In this document: positions 22,958 through 35,105 of the stretch, piece after piece
Position numbering within the stretch: position 1 is the stretch's first letter
Layout: every line of letters begins with the position of its first letter
NCBI GenBank assembly: GCA_015501055.1
Contig: JADNYV010000037.1
Location: 160,001-224,000, forward strand
Direction: 5' to 3'
Length of the DNA stretch: 64,000 bases
DNA from: Mucidula mucida
Lineage: Eukaryota; Basidiomycota; Agaricomycetes; Agaricales; Physalacriaceae
Notes under the pieces: generated by a model
What the model saw: the letters and a program-made list of their open reading frames with translations, nothing else
What the model was told of the DNA's origin: nothing
Databases searched by the model: none
Program-made: the position numbers and the translations under genes

Positions 22958-24520
22958 ATGGACGAGAAGCCGACGCCCCGGATGGCACATATTGAGAGTG
23001 ATGAAGGGATGTTGCTTCCGCAATATTCCACGAGTAGAAAGAGATATCAGAATCTCCAGGACGACTCAACGACCAGATGGAATCCATATAAAGGACGCCC
23101 CGACCGAAAGTTATTATTACACCGCGTAGTGATCGCCACCATGTTCGTCGGCTGCACCCTCATATTCATGTCCTGGGCTCTCCGTGTCCATGCAGGTGGA
23201 GGGACCGAGAGTTTCCTCGAAGACGTCGACGTCGATTGGTCGACGAGCGAGACGTGGAAGAATTGGGCACAGTATTCCCCTTACACGCCACTTGCTGTGT
23301 ACTCCCTTCCACCGGACGGCTGTGTTGTTTCGCAGGTCAACATCATACAAAGGCACGGCGCACGATTCCCCACTTCTGGTGCAGCTACTCGCATTCGGGC
23401 CGCTTTGGAGAAGCTTTCCAACGCGACGGACATCACAGATAATCGGTTACAGTTCTTGAGTGGATATCAATATGACTTGGGACAAGATGACTTGGTGCCG
23501 TTCGGAGCACTCCAGTAAGGCGTTCTTTTCTCTCGTTTTGATCACTTCCTCAAAAATAAATTTAGGTCTCGCGAGTTGGGGAGCGTGGACGTGTCCCGCT
23601 ACTCCCACCTTTTCTCGCACGATGAGGTGCCGTTTGTGCGGGCATCCGGTTCGACGCGTGTTATCCAGACCGCCTTGAATTGGACAGTCGGTTTCAACTC
23701 CCAGTCACCCCCTCCTTTGTCCGTCATTCTCGCGGAAGATGGCGCCGCTTCCAACAATACCCTTGACGACAACATGTGCACCAATGCAGGTTCCTCAGAC
23801 GAACAGACGTCTGCATGGCTTTCCGTCTATGCACCCAACATCACCGCCCGCCTTAATGCCGCGGCTCCTGGCGCTAACCTTGACGATGAGGACACCTTCG
23901 CACTCATGACCCTCTGTCCTTTCGAGAGCGTAGCCAAGGAAGAAAAGTCTCCGTGGTGTGACGTGTTTGATGGTGTCGACGACTGGGCGGGATTCGAATA
24001 CAGCGGGGATTTGGACAAGTATTATGGAACGGGCTATGGGGCATATCTCGGACGCGTGCAGGGTGTCGGATATGTGAATGAGCTGCTTGCTCGACTGACT
24101 GGCACCGCTGTCAACGATAGCACCCAGACGAACTCGACGCTCGATAGCAGCGAAGAGACATTCCCACTCGATCGCGCCATGTATGCGGATTTCAGTCACG
24201 ACAACCAGATAATCGCGATTTATTCTGCGATGGGGCTGTTTCGCCAGCCAGAGGTGGAGCCGTTAGGGCTGGATGATCCAAACGTGAACAGGACGTGGCG
24301 TGCGGATAGGTTGGTGCCCTTTTCGGCCAGGATGGTGGTGGAGAAGGTGGCATGTGCGGACGGGGAGTTTGTGAGGGTGTTGGTAAACGATGATGTCCAA
24401 CCTTTATCGTTCTGCTCTGATGGGGACGATGTAACTATGTGTGAGCTGCAGGCCTTTGTGGACAGTCAAGCCTATGCAAGGGCTGGTGGGGAGGGTGACT
24501 GGGAAAAGTGTTTTGAATGA
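22958..24520 (+). CDS. histidine acid phosphatase, phytase type
   Basis: Two exons (22958-23514 and 23566-24520, 51-nt intron) encode 503 residues. A signal anchor (VVIATMFVGCTLIFMSWAL, about residues 55-75) makes it a type II membrane or processed secreted protein. The catalytic nucleophile motif RHGARFP is present near residue 130 and the proton-donor motif HD in DFSHDNQ near residue 410, both intact. Cysteines and NxS/T sites are typical of the secreted family (CTNAGS, TLCPF, SPWCDVF, CELQ). It would hydrolyse phosphomonoesters such as phytate at acidic pH outside the cell. No lesion is seen. Unlike classical PhyA, it keeps a long cytoplasmic N-tail. Confidence 0.93.
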
Positions 24521-25136
24521 TGCGTTATACTGTGTAGCCGTACAGTTTGAGTGTAGCCTAACTATTCTACAGTAGAGATTGGTTTAATCATCTGGGAGGT
24601 ACTGGAAACTTTTTTTTGAGATCTGCTCTACTGTCCAAAGGCGCCGAACAGAATCAAAGGATATCACACTTAGTTCCCAATGCTGCCGTTCTAGTCGATG
24701 TTCATTCGATACGTGCTGCAGTGGAACTAGCCGACATGACCGCGACGAACTTGATTCATTCGTCCGTGACACGTGGAGAGTATGCCTTACTGTTACGCTC
24801 TTGACTTGCTTTACGCCATCACTTCAATAAGGACTTTGGAATGATAGGACAACCCTCAGAGGCGTCCGGAACTCGCTCAATGCCTATCCATGATTCTCTC
24901 TCTGTTCACAGAACTCAACTCCTGCCGCTCCCCTTCCGAAGAGTAACAACTTTGTTAGTACTTAACGAAATCGTCCGACAAACTGCTCTCCAGTATGTAC
25001 CCTGAGGAAACGCAGTCTACCCCGTCCCATCACTGGGTGGAAATCGGGTCTCGCCCGCCATAACATTTGCACACTGCCCGTTCCTCAATCTTATTTCGTG
25101 CCTATCTACCTCTGCTACTGGTATACACCCCCAAGT
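24521..25136. other. intergenic, no supported gene
   Basis: Only short ORFs without motifs; 3' region of the phosphatase gene and upstream region of the next gene. Confidence 0.35.
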
Positions 25137-26193
25137 ATGTTCAGCCAGTGCTTCTGCTTCCAGAATGACTATGCGCGCATGTTCTATGCAAAAGCTCGCG
25201 GATACACGCCCATAATCCCGGATCCGCCTATATCGCGCCCTTTCTTCGCGGAAGGCGTTCAAATTGGCGACCTAATCTACCGACACCGTACCGGGCCTCT
25301 ATCCTATGTTGGTATCAACGTCACGAAGGGCGCTGATGATGCACGAAACTGGCAGTCCTTGCCAAAGGATTATGAGCCGTGCCCCCTAGAGTTAGGCGTT
25401 GACTACACGGTTCATCCTGCCTGCTATCCTAGCCCTAGCGTTCTCTCTAGCACAACAGGCAACAGCGCTGGATTTGATATACACCCCATCATTCCTACTC
25501 AGTGAGTCAACCTTCCGATGTTGTGAAGCCCTCTGTGATACCCGCCACAGACCGGACGGGATAGACAGATTCAAGTTTTTGACCAACGCAGATCAGGGCG
25601 CCTATTGCGCACTTCCATTCGGCGGATCATCTTACGAGTGCACGGCGTTGGGCATCGCGAAGCTTCGGCGTTTCGCCATGATACACGGCACGTCCTGGTA
25701 CCATCAAACGGTCCATGTAGACAACTTGCACATCCAAAACGGAGATCTGGCCGTCGTTACTGGTTGCGAGAAAACGTCGTACTGGACATGCGGCTTATTC
25801 TCCACTGCGGGACCCGGCCCACAATTGACCAAGATGCTTTCCATTCCGAGGATTGTGGACGGCGTTGCGCAGGCCATAGACATGATGGTTGAAGGCTGTC
25901 CTTCAGAGAGCACACCGACATTGGACGATTTCTGGCTTCAGAGCGGTCAGCCGGATACCGCCTACACGCTAGAAAAGGAGCCGGCCTGTTTTGCCTTTCG
26001 TGGATTCCATATATCTCTGAAAGCATCCGTTTACAATGACATTCGGATGCCTTGGGGCATCCGGCAAACATTGTGGCATGCCCTTCCAAAGGTGTTACGG
26101 CCGCCGATACGTTCATGGCCCTTGCTGATGTATCCTGCCGTGAGTTTTCTTCGCCCATCGTCAAGCACCGAGTCCTTTACCCAGGGATATTAG
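25137..26193 (+). CDS. basidiomycete hypothetical protein (conserved TSWY / VTGCEKT family)
   Basis: The first exon starts at the ATG at 25137 (MFSQCF) and reads YARMFYAKARGYTPI, then GVQIGDLIYR. A GT-AG intron (about 25500-25551) joins PTQ to PDGIDRFKF in frame. The second exon carries RRFAMIHGTSWY and LAVVTGCEKTSYWTCGLF, motifs I associate with a recurrent uncharacterised Agaricomycete family. The 3' end is uncertain: one frame stops at 26193, but another frame (from about 26052, GHPANIVACPSKG) continues to 26279 and reads more like a coding tail, so a further intron or a frameshift near 26050 is possible. No enzyme motif is recognised. Confidence 0.65.
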
Positions 26194-26280
26194 CCTTATC
26201 ATCCGAGTCCCCCCATTACGGAGCTCGTCCATGCATCCGTAAGACGCCTCCTGCTTTCTGCCAATACGATGTGTACTGAT

Positions 26281-26844
26281 CAATGCTAGGACTCGCGTGT
26301 CAAGACTGTTGTTGTCCATGACAATGATATTCTATCCGTGCTAAAATCTGTCCGTCTATCTTCCACTTGAACCTTCTCCTATATTGCTGAAAGCGTAGTA
26401 TTCTAGGATGAAGCTTTCCTTCCGACTGATGCTGAACTGGCGCGAAGAATGACAGCCCGATACGTCGTCCTTGTGGACTCTGGTGCGTTGACTGCTTTGA
26501 TCATAAGATGTACTGTTAACTTGATATCCACTAGCTGGCCGCGCCTTTCTACGGGACAAGAGCGATGTGAAAATTAGTAAATGGGAAAAGTTCCGCTTGA
26601 TCGGTCGTCGTAGATTCATTTCTGTGCACCGCGAACATCTCGTCAATGATTCGGCGGCTTCGTAGAGTGAATGTTTTCGGAATTCATGACAGGTTTTCAT
26701 TTCCAAAAAAATTCCCGGGCGAAGGTTGCAACTCTGATCGCAGAATCCTATAAACGGACGTCTCAAAACGGTAATGAACGTCGAGCCATTCAAATTGTTT
26801 AGTGAATGTCTGATAAAATGAAAACGGATAATGTACACGGTGTC
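26281..26844. other. intergenic, no supported gene
   Basis: A 160-codon minus ORF (26356-26838) has no motifs or fungal-type splice pattern; taken as chance. Confidence 0.3.
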
Positions 26845-28313
26845 CTATATACACTTATCAGCGGTCGCTCTCTCTACATATCTATACACATCTTCGTGCT
26901 CTGTCCAATATTCTCGCGCCCGAACCTCGTACCCAGGCAGCTTCCGCGGTACCGACTTCAAATAAAATTTCCCGTACACCAGATCCTTCACTTTCTCAAG
27001 TTCCTCAAAGCATATTTCCCGCCAATCCGTGATAGATTGAAGCTGCTTTCTGTGAACAGCATCACCGAAATTGATTAACCGAAAACTCGGCGACGACATC
27101 GAGCGCTGGAGAGGATGTCTGTCCAATGGGCCTGGTTGTGCCATGATACTGTATGAAGAGATGCTCCCGTGCGCGATATTGAGCCGATGTAGCCGATGCC
27201 AGAACGAGAAGATGATGCTTCTAAAATGATAGTCATGAGCCTTTGGAGGACGCTGCAAAAACAAGAATACGAACCTCTCTCTTTGCTTTAACCGCGCAAT
27301 ATCCACAGGCGAGCCGCAGTCCTCAAAGAGAAGTATCGGGCTCAAGAGCATAGTATCGACTCTACTTTCCGGGACGTAGTATCCATAAAACTTGGGCACA
27401 ATAGCAGAGACAGGCAAGACACCGTCTCCATCGTACTCCGCCTCCCGAATATAATGATAGCCACTCCAGTCTTCTGACAGATACCGCGGGAAGCACGTCG
27501 CGTACATGGAGGCTTCGCACTCCAGCATATTGCGCGCGCCGGTCAAGTCCGATCCCCCAGCCAGCTTCGCCATAATGGAAAGCTCCTGGGTAGAGCCCGG
27601 AAGGCGAATGGAAGGGCGGTGCAGTTTACAGTTCTTCGCAGAAGGCAGACGATGGGATGAGAAGCGGAGGTACGCGGTGGAAGGCGACGAGTTCTTGGGC
27701 TTCCCGGTAACTAGACGGTACCTCGTTTCATTGGATGCTCTATCGCCTTGGAAGGAGGCGCATCCTTGCGGGTCGTGCACGACGAGAATATCCGGCAAGT
27801 CTATGTGTTCTTCCAGTTTGTATTTCTGCATAATAAAAGATGATCATCCATGGATGAAGTGCAGACGATGAAGGTGCTTACTCGGTCGGATACAGACTCA
27901 ATGTCGGGCCCCTTGCCCTTCCCCCCATCATCCAGAAACGCGTTGAACTCCGTTGCAGGCGTGTTAACGGCTGTCGTCGAACCACTCGAGCTCGAAGACG
28001 ACGATGGGTATCTGCGCTCGACCTGGATCTCTTCGCGCTCCGACTCCGCCCAGGTAGGAATCCGGGTTGGCCTGGGCTCTGGCGTGTTGAAGATGCGCTT
28101 GTCGCAATGATCTCCGTATACGCCTAAAGAATCGTGCCCCGCCTTCTCGACCATGCTGCGAGACACGCGATGGCCACAGTAGTTGAAGAAATGGTTCGCC
28201 TGGTTCGCCCACATGGTTCCTTCGGGAGCTTCTGTGCCGCGAGCGCGGAGAACGCGAGAAGAGTACGTCGAGGAGGGCATCTCTGTGTGTGTGATGGGCG
28301 GGACAAGGCTCAT
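26845..28313 (-). CDS. kinase-like protein lacking catalytic HRD/DFG residues
   Basis: Two exons (28313-27882 and 27825-26845, 56-nt intron, phase 0) give up to 470 residues; an internal ATG at 28280 is an alternative start. The N-terminal third is unstructured and serine-rich, with an FFNYCGHRV segment. The C-terminal domain resembles the C-lobe of basidiomycete protein-kinase-like proteins: LLFEDCGSPVDIARL (hinge), HRLNIAHGSISSYSIM where HRD and the Asn would be, and FRLINFGDAV where DFG would be. The catalytic Asp of HRD is replaced and DFG reads NFG, so it is probably a pseudokinase or a remote member. Downstream, EDVYRYVERATADKCI ends the protein. Confidence 0.7.
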
Positions 28314-29247
28314 CGTATGCTTGCTTTATAGCCCACCAGGGCTAGGGCCACCGCCGTTCCATTGTCCACAACCGACTTACTTTTCTGGAAAGATAATCCA
28401 AGAGCGAAATTGGACAAACAATGAACATCGATCGGCGTCCACCGCGTTGCTGGGCGGACAATGGGAAGCACAAAGTTCGTGAAGGGTATATGGACAAGAG
28501 TGGACGAAGACACACGAGGGGCGTTTTTGGGCATGCTAAAGATAGAGCAAAGGATCTTCATCCTTTATCTTGAGAAGTTGAAAGTTCGAAGGGGCTTACG
28601 GGATAAACCTTTCCTTTCATTGTTTCGAGTATACGTACAGATTGACCATTTGCGATTGGATAACGTATATCTGTCAAGTATGCCATACTTTTTCTCAGAA
28701 AGCGAATTCACGAGCAATGCCATAACTCACCTAAACCTAAAGTTGATCGTCCCCTATCAAGTAAACCTGAGGCGTGATAAACATACGAGGCTCTCGTTCG
28801 TCTTCAGCACGACTTTCGTCCGACGAATTATCTAGTCGCGCCGTATCCTCGCCACTCCCAACAAGACTGCCAACGCATCCGCAGATACCTTCACGGCTCC
28901 TCCCTTAAGCTCATCGGTGCAGAAGCGAATCGTTAGACGTTGCCCTCATGCCGAAGAAGAGGAAGAGAACAAGGATCGAACGACGTAGATCTGACCATAC
29001 GTGTATGAGTATTGATGTAGCTTCCCGGCCGTCCTGTACTAGAACGGATCTTGGGTGATGCTCTGCAAGTCGCCTGCTTGATGTCAAGGACGTGTTGTTT
29101 GGAAACGCGTTCTGCAATGAAAGTCGACATGCCAAGACAACACAGCCACGGACCCTCTGTCTGCGGGGAAAGCTCGCTCGCGAGTCTGAATTCCAAAATA
29201 TAGACCGTGTGGGGAATACAGATATACATACAACTTCATGGCGATCG
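28314..29247. other. intergenic, no supported gene
   Basis: A plus ORF at 28461-28835 and minus ORFs at 28911-29229 lack motifs. If the membrane-protein gene has 3' exons, they would lie in 28900-29247. Confidence 0.3.
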
Positions 29248-29886
29248 TTACAAGTACATCCTTTCTAGTCGGCGTAACATATACCTCTGCTGGAAATCAG
29301 AAAGCATGCCAAGGATACCAATGGCTACACACACCTTGCTCTCGCGTTCAGCGAAGAGATGTCGTTCCCAATCGCTCAACAGTTGTTTCTCGTCCACGTC
29401 CTCCGGCAGTTTGATCCCGTATTCGACATCCTGGAACACGTTCAAGACGATCATGACACGATGGATGACAGCGGCGCCAAACGCCACAAAATAGAGAAGG
29501 GTTGGCGTCGTGAACGTGGAGTAGATGATATCAGTCATGCTCTGGAGAGGCCCCTTGGATGACGAGCAGACATCGTATAGTATGACCGACACCGCCAACC
29601 CGACGAGAGGAACCACGCGGCTCGGGACCCGCCGCAATAGCCCACTGAGTACCTCCATGTACTCGTCCGCGTACCAATCGATCTGCCGTAGGAGACCATA
29701 TACGATGAAGATGAGGGCCAGCAGTGCCAGCGCTGCTATGGCGGAAGATGCCAACAAGGCTGTGACATCGATGTTATTCGGGATGAATGGAGTCGGAGCT
29801 GGGCAGATGACGGCACGCGACGCCTCCACGAGAGCGAGCATGAAGGTGTAGTAGACAAAGGAGAGAATGAAAGCGGACGACGCCAT
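29248..29886 (-). CDS. polytopic membrane protein, unknown function
   Basis: From the ATG at 29886 (MASSAFILSF) the frame encodes 212 residues with four hydrophobic segments: FILSFVYYTFMLALVEA, ALLASSAIAALALLALIFIVYGLL, VVPLVGLAVSVILYDV and LLYFVAFGAAVIHRVMIVL. These are followed by a charged tail (EDVDEKQLLSDWERHLFAE). An upstream in-frame ATG (29919) would add 11 residues. No family recognised. The 3' end may continue after an intron. Confidence 0.65.
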   Translation of the reverse strand: MASSAFILSFVYYTFMLALVEASRAVICPAPTPFIPNNIDVTALLASSAIAALALLALIFIVYGLLRQIDWYADEYMEVLSGLLRRVPSRVVPLVGLAVSVILYDVCSSSKGPLQSMTDIIYSTFTTPTLLYFVAFGAAVIHRVMIVLNVFQDVEYGIKLPEDVDEKQLLSDWERHLFAERESKVCVAIGILGMLSDFQQRYMLRRLERMYL

Positions 29887-30827
29887 GGAATGGTTGGTAG
29901 TGGGGGGGAGGGGGCACACCTATTAAATGTGCACGGAGATGCAGGGATGAGGATCCTGATATCCGGTAACCCGCTTGTTATGTACAAATGAAAACGGCCT
30001 TGCGGGTGGGAGGGATGCACGGATTGGATGGTGCGCTCTCTCAGTCCAGCGACTTGGGCGAAAGAGAGAGAGAGAGAGATGCTGCTGAACCCCGCGCTTG
30101 ACTGCCAGCTCACCCGCATCGGCCTCGTGATCAAAGGTAACTATGGTCCGGTGCAATGAATGTCTCGTGCACAACGCCTATAATAATCGCGGCCTGGGCG
30201 TTCAAGACCTTGAAGCGCGAATGCTAGGCGAATGCACAGCTGGTAGAGGCATGTCAGACAGCCGATTTCGTTATCAAAGACAATACGATCGTGTGCGGTA
30301 TCACCAACGCTTGGCCAGTGTCGTAAATCGTCAGCCGAAGTTTGCCCTGAACAAAACGTACGGTTAGCCATATGTTTCCGAGTCGAGGCCAACAGTTGGA
30401 ACCCCGCCCGCCAGAGCAAGGAATACCCCTACAGGAGATTATCGTTCAGCAACACTCACCAAGTCGATAAATCCATCATTCAGTTGCACGGCGACGACCG
30501 CCTAAGTAACACAAATAGACTCCTAACATCGATATGGTCAGATATAACTGACTGCTCAATTATTCTTGGGTACGCACTATATTAAGGCTGACGTGGCACC
30601 AGCGACGTCGAACGATCTAGCGCGTCAAAGGCGGTCGGTGCGCATGATGTGCGACATAAGATACGCGACAACGAGCAAAAAGGCAATGGAAGAAAAGGGC
30701 AAGAGCTGCTGCTGCGCATGACGTAGTTGATGGTCGCGTCGCGCGTTCCACCCTGCGAAAGGCATCACAAAAAGAACCACTCGCTATGTATCTCGTCGCG
30801 TACACAATACATTGCATCAAGTACTCC
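29887..30827. other. intergenic with a GA microsatellite
   Basis: An (AG)n run lies at about 30063-30080. The minus ORF 29736-30134 partly overlaps the membrane-protein gene in another frame and is a shadow. Nothing else recognised. Confidence 0.4.
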
Positions 30828-31888
30828 TCAGAATGTAAAGCAATTCAATGCAACAATACGATCGTTATAGGTTGTCGTCGACAAATCAGATATTTCTCCC
30901 GTACGGATGCTGATACCAACGCCGACGCAGTCCGGACTACTGTGAATTGTGATAAGCTAGCGTCCCCGTGTCCATTCATATTTCAACTCACGTCCAAAAA
31001 TCACATCCTATGGAGGCCGTTCAATTCTAAACGTCGAATAACTATTCGCAAGGTACGGACTATTCAAGGGTCAGAGAGTCCCTGCGTGGTCGGACCCTCG
31101 TCACAGTTTGCGCGTATCTCCAGAGTCGTCAATGCTCACTATATTGGCGAGTACGAGGCCCCGGTCACCTCTAGGCTTAGCTACTTAGGTTTTTGAGTAA
31201 TGAAATCAATTTTATTGACGCTACAACAGTGCGAAGGTGCAAGAATAGTGTTGGGAAGGTGCGCACTCTGCTGGCAAACGTGACAAGGCGCCTCGAAGGG
31301 TCCTGCCGTTTTCGGTGACACACAGGGTCTCTCTTACCCTTGAATAGTCCGTACCTTGCGAATAGTTATTCGACGTTTAGAATTGAACGGCCTCATGTTC
31401 GGAACGAGGATCTTGATGCTCGAGAGAGAATTGACAAAGACTCCTTCAAGATGAAAACAGCCGTTGCAGCCGACATCGACAATGAGACAGGTCCCAGCAA
31501 AGTTGCTGTCAGTGCACCCCTCCCAGACATTAACCTGGGAACGTACTCGAAGGGCACAACAGGTCGTCCATAGCCTATGACTTCAGTGTAAGCCAATGCC
31601 GTGTCGTTGTCCCCACCAGCCACTTCTGAAGGCATACAAAGACTCGGATCTGCAGCGCGTTCAGCGTAGACAACAAATTCAAGAAATTTGACGCACCACC
31701 CGTTGCGCATTCAGTTTCAGTCTCACAGACACCATCACCACACTCCGCGAGGGTCTGCAGAAACGTGAGTCCCGAACACAAAATTCCGGGAATCAGTGAC
31801 TTACATCCAGCAGATGCGCGACACTGGCAGCTCTCGCCACACTCGCAATAATTAGAACAACGCCGTTGAGGGCCTTGAAGTCAACCAT
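30828..31888 (-). pseudogene. small secreted beta/gamma-crystallin-like gene, copy B, split by a MITE
   Basis: The same gene as copies A and C can be followed exon by exon on the minus strand: exon 1 31888-31805 (signal peptide), exon 2 top at 31754, exon 3 top at 31649, exon 4 30939-30828 (112 nt, as in A and C, ending DLSTTTYNDRIVALNC...). Exon 3 is interrupted by a 382-bp inverted-repeat element (31013-31394) and has a one-base frameshift upstream of it, near 31535: the CTDSNFAGTC and SLSSIKIL segments sit in a different frame from the preceding YGRPVVPFEYVP. The product would be truncated. Confidence 0.88.
31013..31394. mobile_element. MITE with about 70-bp terminal inverted repeats and 3-bp ATG target duplication
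   Basis: Both ends begin GAGGCCGTTCAATTC reading inward and match for about 70 bp with a few mismatches. The element is 382 bp, has no coding capacity and is flanked by ATG on both sides (31010-31012 and 31395-31397). Removing it with one ATG restores the exon 3 sequence expected from copies A and C (a Gly-Cys-Asp-Phe-Trp segment). Such a non-autonomous DNA transposon needs a transposase encoded elsewhere. The superfamily is uncertain; a 3-bp duplication would fit PIF/Harbinger- or CACTA-like enzymes. Confidence 0.9.
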
Positions 31889-32934
31889 GACGGCAGTGTC
31901 TTGGCTTGTAGTTCGAAGGATTACTATATATGCACTACCATTCTTCTTAGATAGGTTAGCACATTCCTATCCCGTTCAAAAGGCGAATAGTCTCACACGG
32001 TAAAGAAGACGCGGTGCCAAAATGGAGGGACACATACCTATTCAGAACTCGTGAGGATTCACACTAGAAGCGCGCCACAAGCAATGAACGCAACGAAGTC
32101 CTTGTCCAGAGCGGAGGATCATTGGCAGGTGTCAAGACTCAAGCAGTCATTTGCATCATCTCTTAGTGTATACTAGTGGCATTCGAGGCGTCTTGAAGAG
32201 CTACTGGGATAATCAGTCCATTGATATTGGAACCTGAACTCTCGTCTTACGGCACAACAGATTCCAAGTGGGTGTTGAAGCGACAGAGATGCATGGAGAG
32301 TCAAACGATTCACAAACGACATCATTAATGCGGTACATAAATAAAACTTGCAAAGCTCGTTTGGTTTTTCATCCCGCAAGCACCCTCATCCTGTGTGGCT
32401 CTACCCTGTCAGAAGACCGTGAAAGACTTTGGAACTGATCACTCCATTGACCCTTTCGCCGTGTGTAGGGACTCGACACGCCGGTTCGCATCGACGGCGT
32501 CATTCCATTCGGCCCTAACCTCATTTCAAGGTTGACTCGTTTGGTCTGATAGCTGTGTTGTAAATGGGTACCACTCTTGGATTGTATGGGCAGTTTATAT
32601 GGAAAACACTGTTGTATGTTGCCCGTGTATCGTATAAGATGTTGAGCTTGGGCCACTGGACGCGTACTGCTCCTCTCATCTTCCGGTTTATAACCACAAG
32701 AAATATTGGTAGAGCTGAGCCCTAGACATTGTAGACGCGCGTCGTCAAAAGCCCATTTGCCGCCGCAGTTTCACGTTGTAGCACATCTCGTAGTCTTGTG
32801 CAATCGTGCGGCGACACCGCTAGCGAGCAGCCTTTTCAGCAGGAAACAAGTGATGGTAAGAGTTCTAAGACGTGCGGGGCGAAGTTGAATTCAATAAAGC
32901 TCGTTGAGTAGCACATACAATTCGTGATAGTACA
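31889..32934. other. intergenic, no supported gene
   Basis: It contains the copy B promoter (tatatatgcac TATA-like near 31925) and otherwise short ORFs without motifs. Confidence 0.35.
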
Positions 32935-33617
32935 TCAATGCAGATAACAATTAAACGCAACAATACGATCGTTAAAATTAGTCGTCGTAAGATCAAAGAT
33001 GGCTCCAGAATCAACATTCAGCCCGTCGCCGACACAGTTCGTATTACTGAAAAAAACCGTAAATGAGCGCCCTTCATCCAAACAAAGCCTTACACCCAAA
33101 AGTTGCACCCCACAGTGGGCTCGATGATCCGAATGCTGGAAATGGAATCGACCATGGGCCCGTCAAGAGCAAAGCACACGTCGCATGACAAAGAATAGAA
33201 TCCGCAGGTCCCCACAAAGTTCACGTCGGTGCAGCCCGTCCACACGAGAATCGGATCATCGCCTGCAGCATCTGCAACGGGCGCCATGGGACGTCCGTAT
33301 CCTTGGACTTCAGTGTACGTCAAGGTGCTACTGTCGTCTACGCGCGGAGGTGAGCAAAAGCTCGGTACTGGAAGTCCACTCAGAAAACAAACTTCAACAA
33401 AGACGTCGCTACGAACCTCCCAGCGTGCATTCAGTTCCAGTGGGGCAGACGCCGTCTATATGATCTCCACATTCCGCGAAGGTCTGTACAAGTGTCAGCG
33501 CCACACGAGGATCCACGGCTGAAGATTACCTACATCGAGTATCTTCACGACACTGGCGGCCATCGCGGCATTCACTATGAAGATCGCAGCGACAATGGCT
33601 TTGACGTTGAACATCAT
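32935..33617 (-). CDS. small secreted beta/gamma-crystallin-like cysteine-rich protein, copy C
   Basis: Four exons (33617-33534, 33483-33417, 33367-33094, 33046-32935) encode 178 residues. Exon lengths 67, 274 and 112 equal those of copy A, and the product is closely similar. It has a signal peptide (VAAIFIVNAAMA), FAECG...CPTGTEC, then WTGCTDVNFVGTC, DSISSIRIIEP, and TNCVGDG...DLTTTNFNDRIVAFNC. No lesion is seen, so this copy looks functional. The two initial ATGs (33617, 33614) cannot be distinguished. It is separated from copy B by about 1 kb in the same orientation, suggesting local duplication. Confidence 0.87.
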
Positions 33618-34384
33618 GCCAGTGATTACCACCTCTTGCGAAGAGCCATATATCTTACTGCCGTGAATTTGATTCCTCCATGGAGCCTGTAATATGTTCA
33701 GTTGCCCCTCAATGAGAAGGAAGAGCGTCTCCGGCCCAAACAAGTCCGACAAAACGCGGCGGCACAGAAGATAGGAACGTGTCCTTGATAGGGACCAGGT
33801 TCTCATTCAAAGTGATTCAAGGAAAAGAGGGTTCTTACCTGAAGCGCGCGTCAAATAAGGCAAAGTTTGGCGTACCTGAGTCATTATTCAAAGCAGAAAA
33901 TGGTCGGAGGTCCAGCAGACCAACAGAAGCTGGTCATATCGTCACTCAACACTGTGGGTGACAACTGCTCCGTTCAGCTTGTCATCTACAGGGTGCCTGT
34001 CAAGCCAACTTGCGCTGCTGTGTGATGGCGAGAAGGGACTTTTGGCCATGTTCATCGCACCAGGATGTTCTTGATGGTGGTGGTAGGAATTCAACAACCG
34101 CGGATCCTACGCTCTTCTTCAGCGAATATGGTTGATGGGCGCAGAACGATCCAGATAAATGAGCATCATTGATAATTCGATTGCGAAGAAATTACATGTC
34201 GGTCACATGGGGCCCAGATATAAATCAAGCTGATTACATGGAATGAGCCGGTCAAGAAACCTAGTTGACATCAGTGCTTGTCCTGCAGACACAGAGATAA
34301 CAAGGAATCAGAAAGGTAAAACAGGTCATAGGGTACTCGTATAAATCTCTTTATTTCGTAGCATTATAGATTCAACATGGCGAG
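33618..34384. other. intergenic, no supported gene
   Basis: Upstream region of copy C (TATA-like catatatc near 33648). No other feature recognised. Confidence 0.35.
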
Positions 34385-35105
34385 CAGGACTTACACGTAG
34401 TTTCCATCGGAATGATTCTTGCATGAGTCAATAACCTGAAAATCGTGTCAAGACCGCGTCTAAGAATATGCAGACCGAGGAGTCAGAGAAGGGTACTAGT
34501 GTGGGTTCATGAGACAACTGTCTTCGTATGAACAGAAATTCAAGGACACATCATGGTCCAGTGAGACGAGCAACAGGGTGGCATACCTCGGAAGACTGGC
34601 ATAGAATCAACAGACCACCCAACGGCTTCGATGCGGCGAGTTGAGGGAAACAACGGATGGGCGGAAGATCAGGCCTGCTCGTTGACGCTTGGACCCCAGC
34701 TAGTTGCGGCGATTGCTATCTTGCAAAAGTAAGCTAGATACCCTGTGAGCCATCGACATCATCTACTTTGACTGGAACATACCCAGTCCGTCTCGCAAGG
34801 TCGTTCACATTCCAACATGGACAGAATCCTGGTGGCTGTCGTTTGTCGTCTTTGTCGTGCTCGGCGTGTCTACAGGGCGATTGCTTTAGTCCGGGCGTGC
34901 TGCGAGCTCCCCGGCGGGTTCATTGTGGCGCGGACGATAGGGCAATTTGCCGCCTAATCAGAGCTGCGGAAGCAAAAAGCGGATGCGGGGATGGAAGAGA
35001 ACGGAAAAAGAGACGGGCACGTGAGGAGCGGAGCCCGAAATCCAGACCACGAAAATATGATTATTTCCTCTTGCCATGGTCGGCGTTTTGTCGCTCGTTG
35101 TCTTC
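34385..35105 (+). repeat. dispersed repeat R1, copy a (about 720 bp)
   Basis: Collinear with 46840-47520 at roughly three-quarters identity by eye. Shared anchors include GGGTACTA, TGTCTTCGTATGAACAG, CTGGAACATACCCAGT, CGTCTCGCAAGGTCG, TTTAGTCCGGGC, TTGCCGCCTAAT and GAGGAGCGGAGCCC. No ORF is conserved between copies, so it is probably a non-coding repeat or an old transposon remnant. No terminal repeats found. Confidence 0.75.

Noticed and set aside
23795..24199. 134-codon ORF antisense to the phytase-type phosphatase
   Set aside because: Shadow of a clear coding exon on the plus strand.
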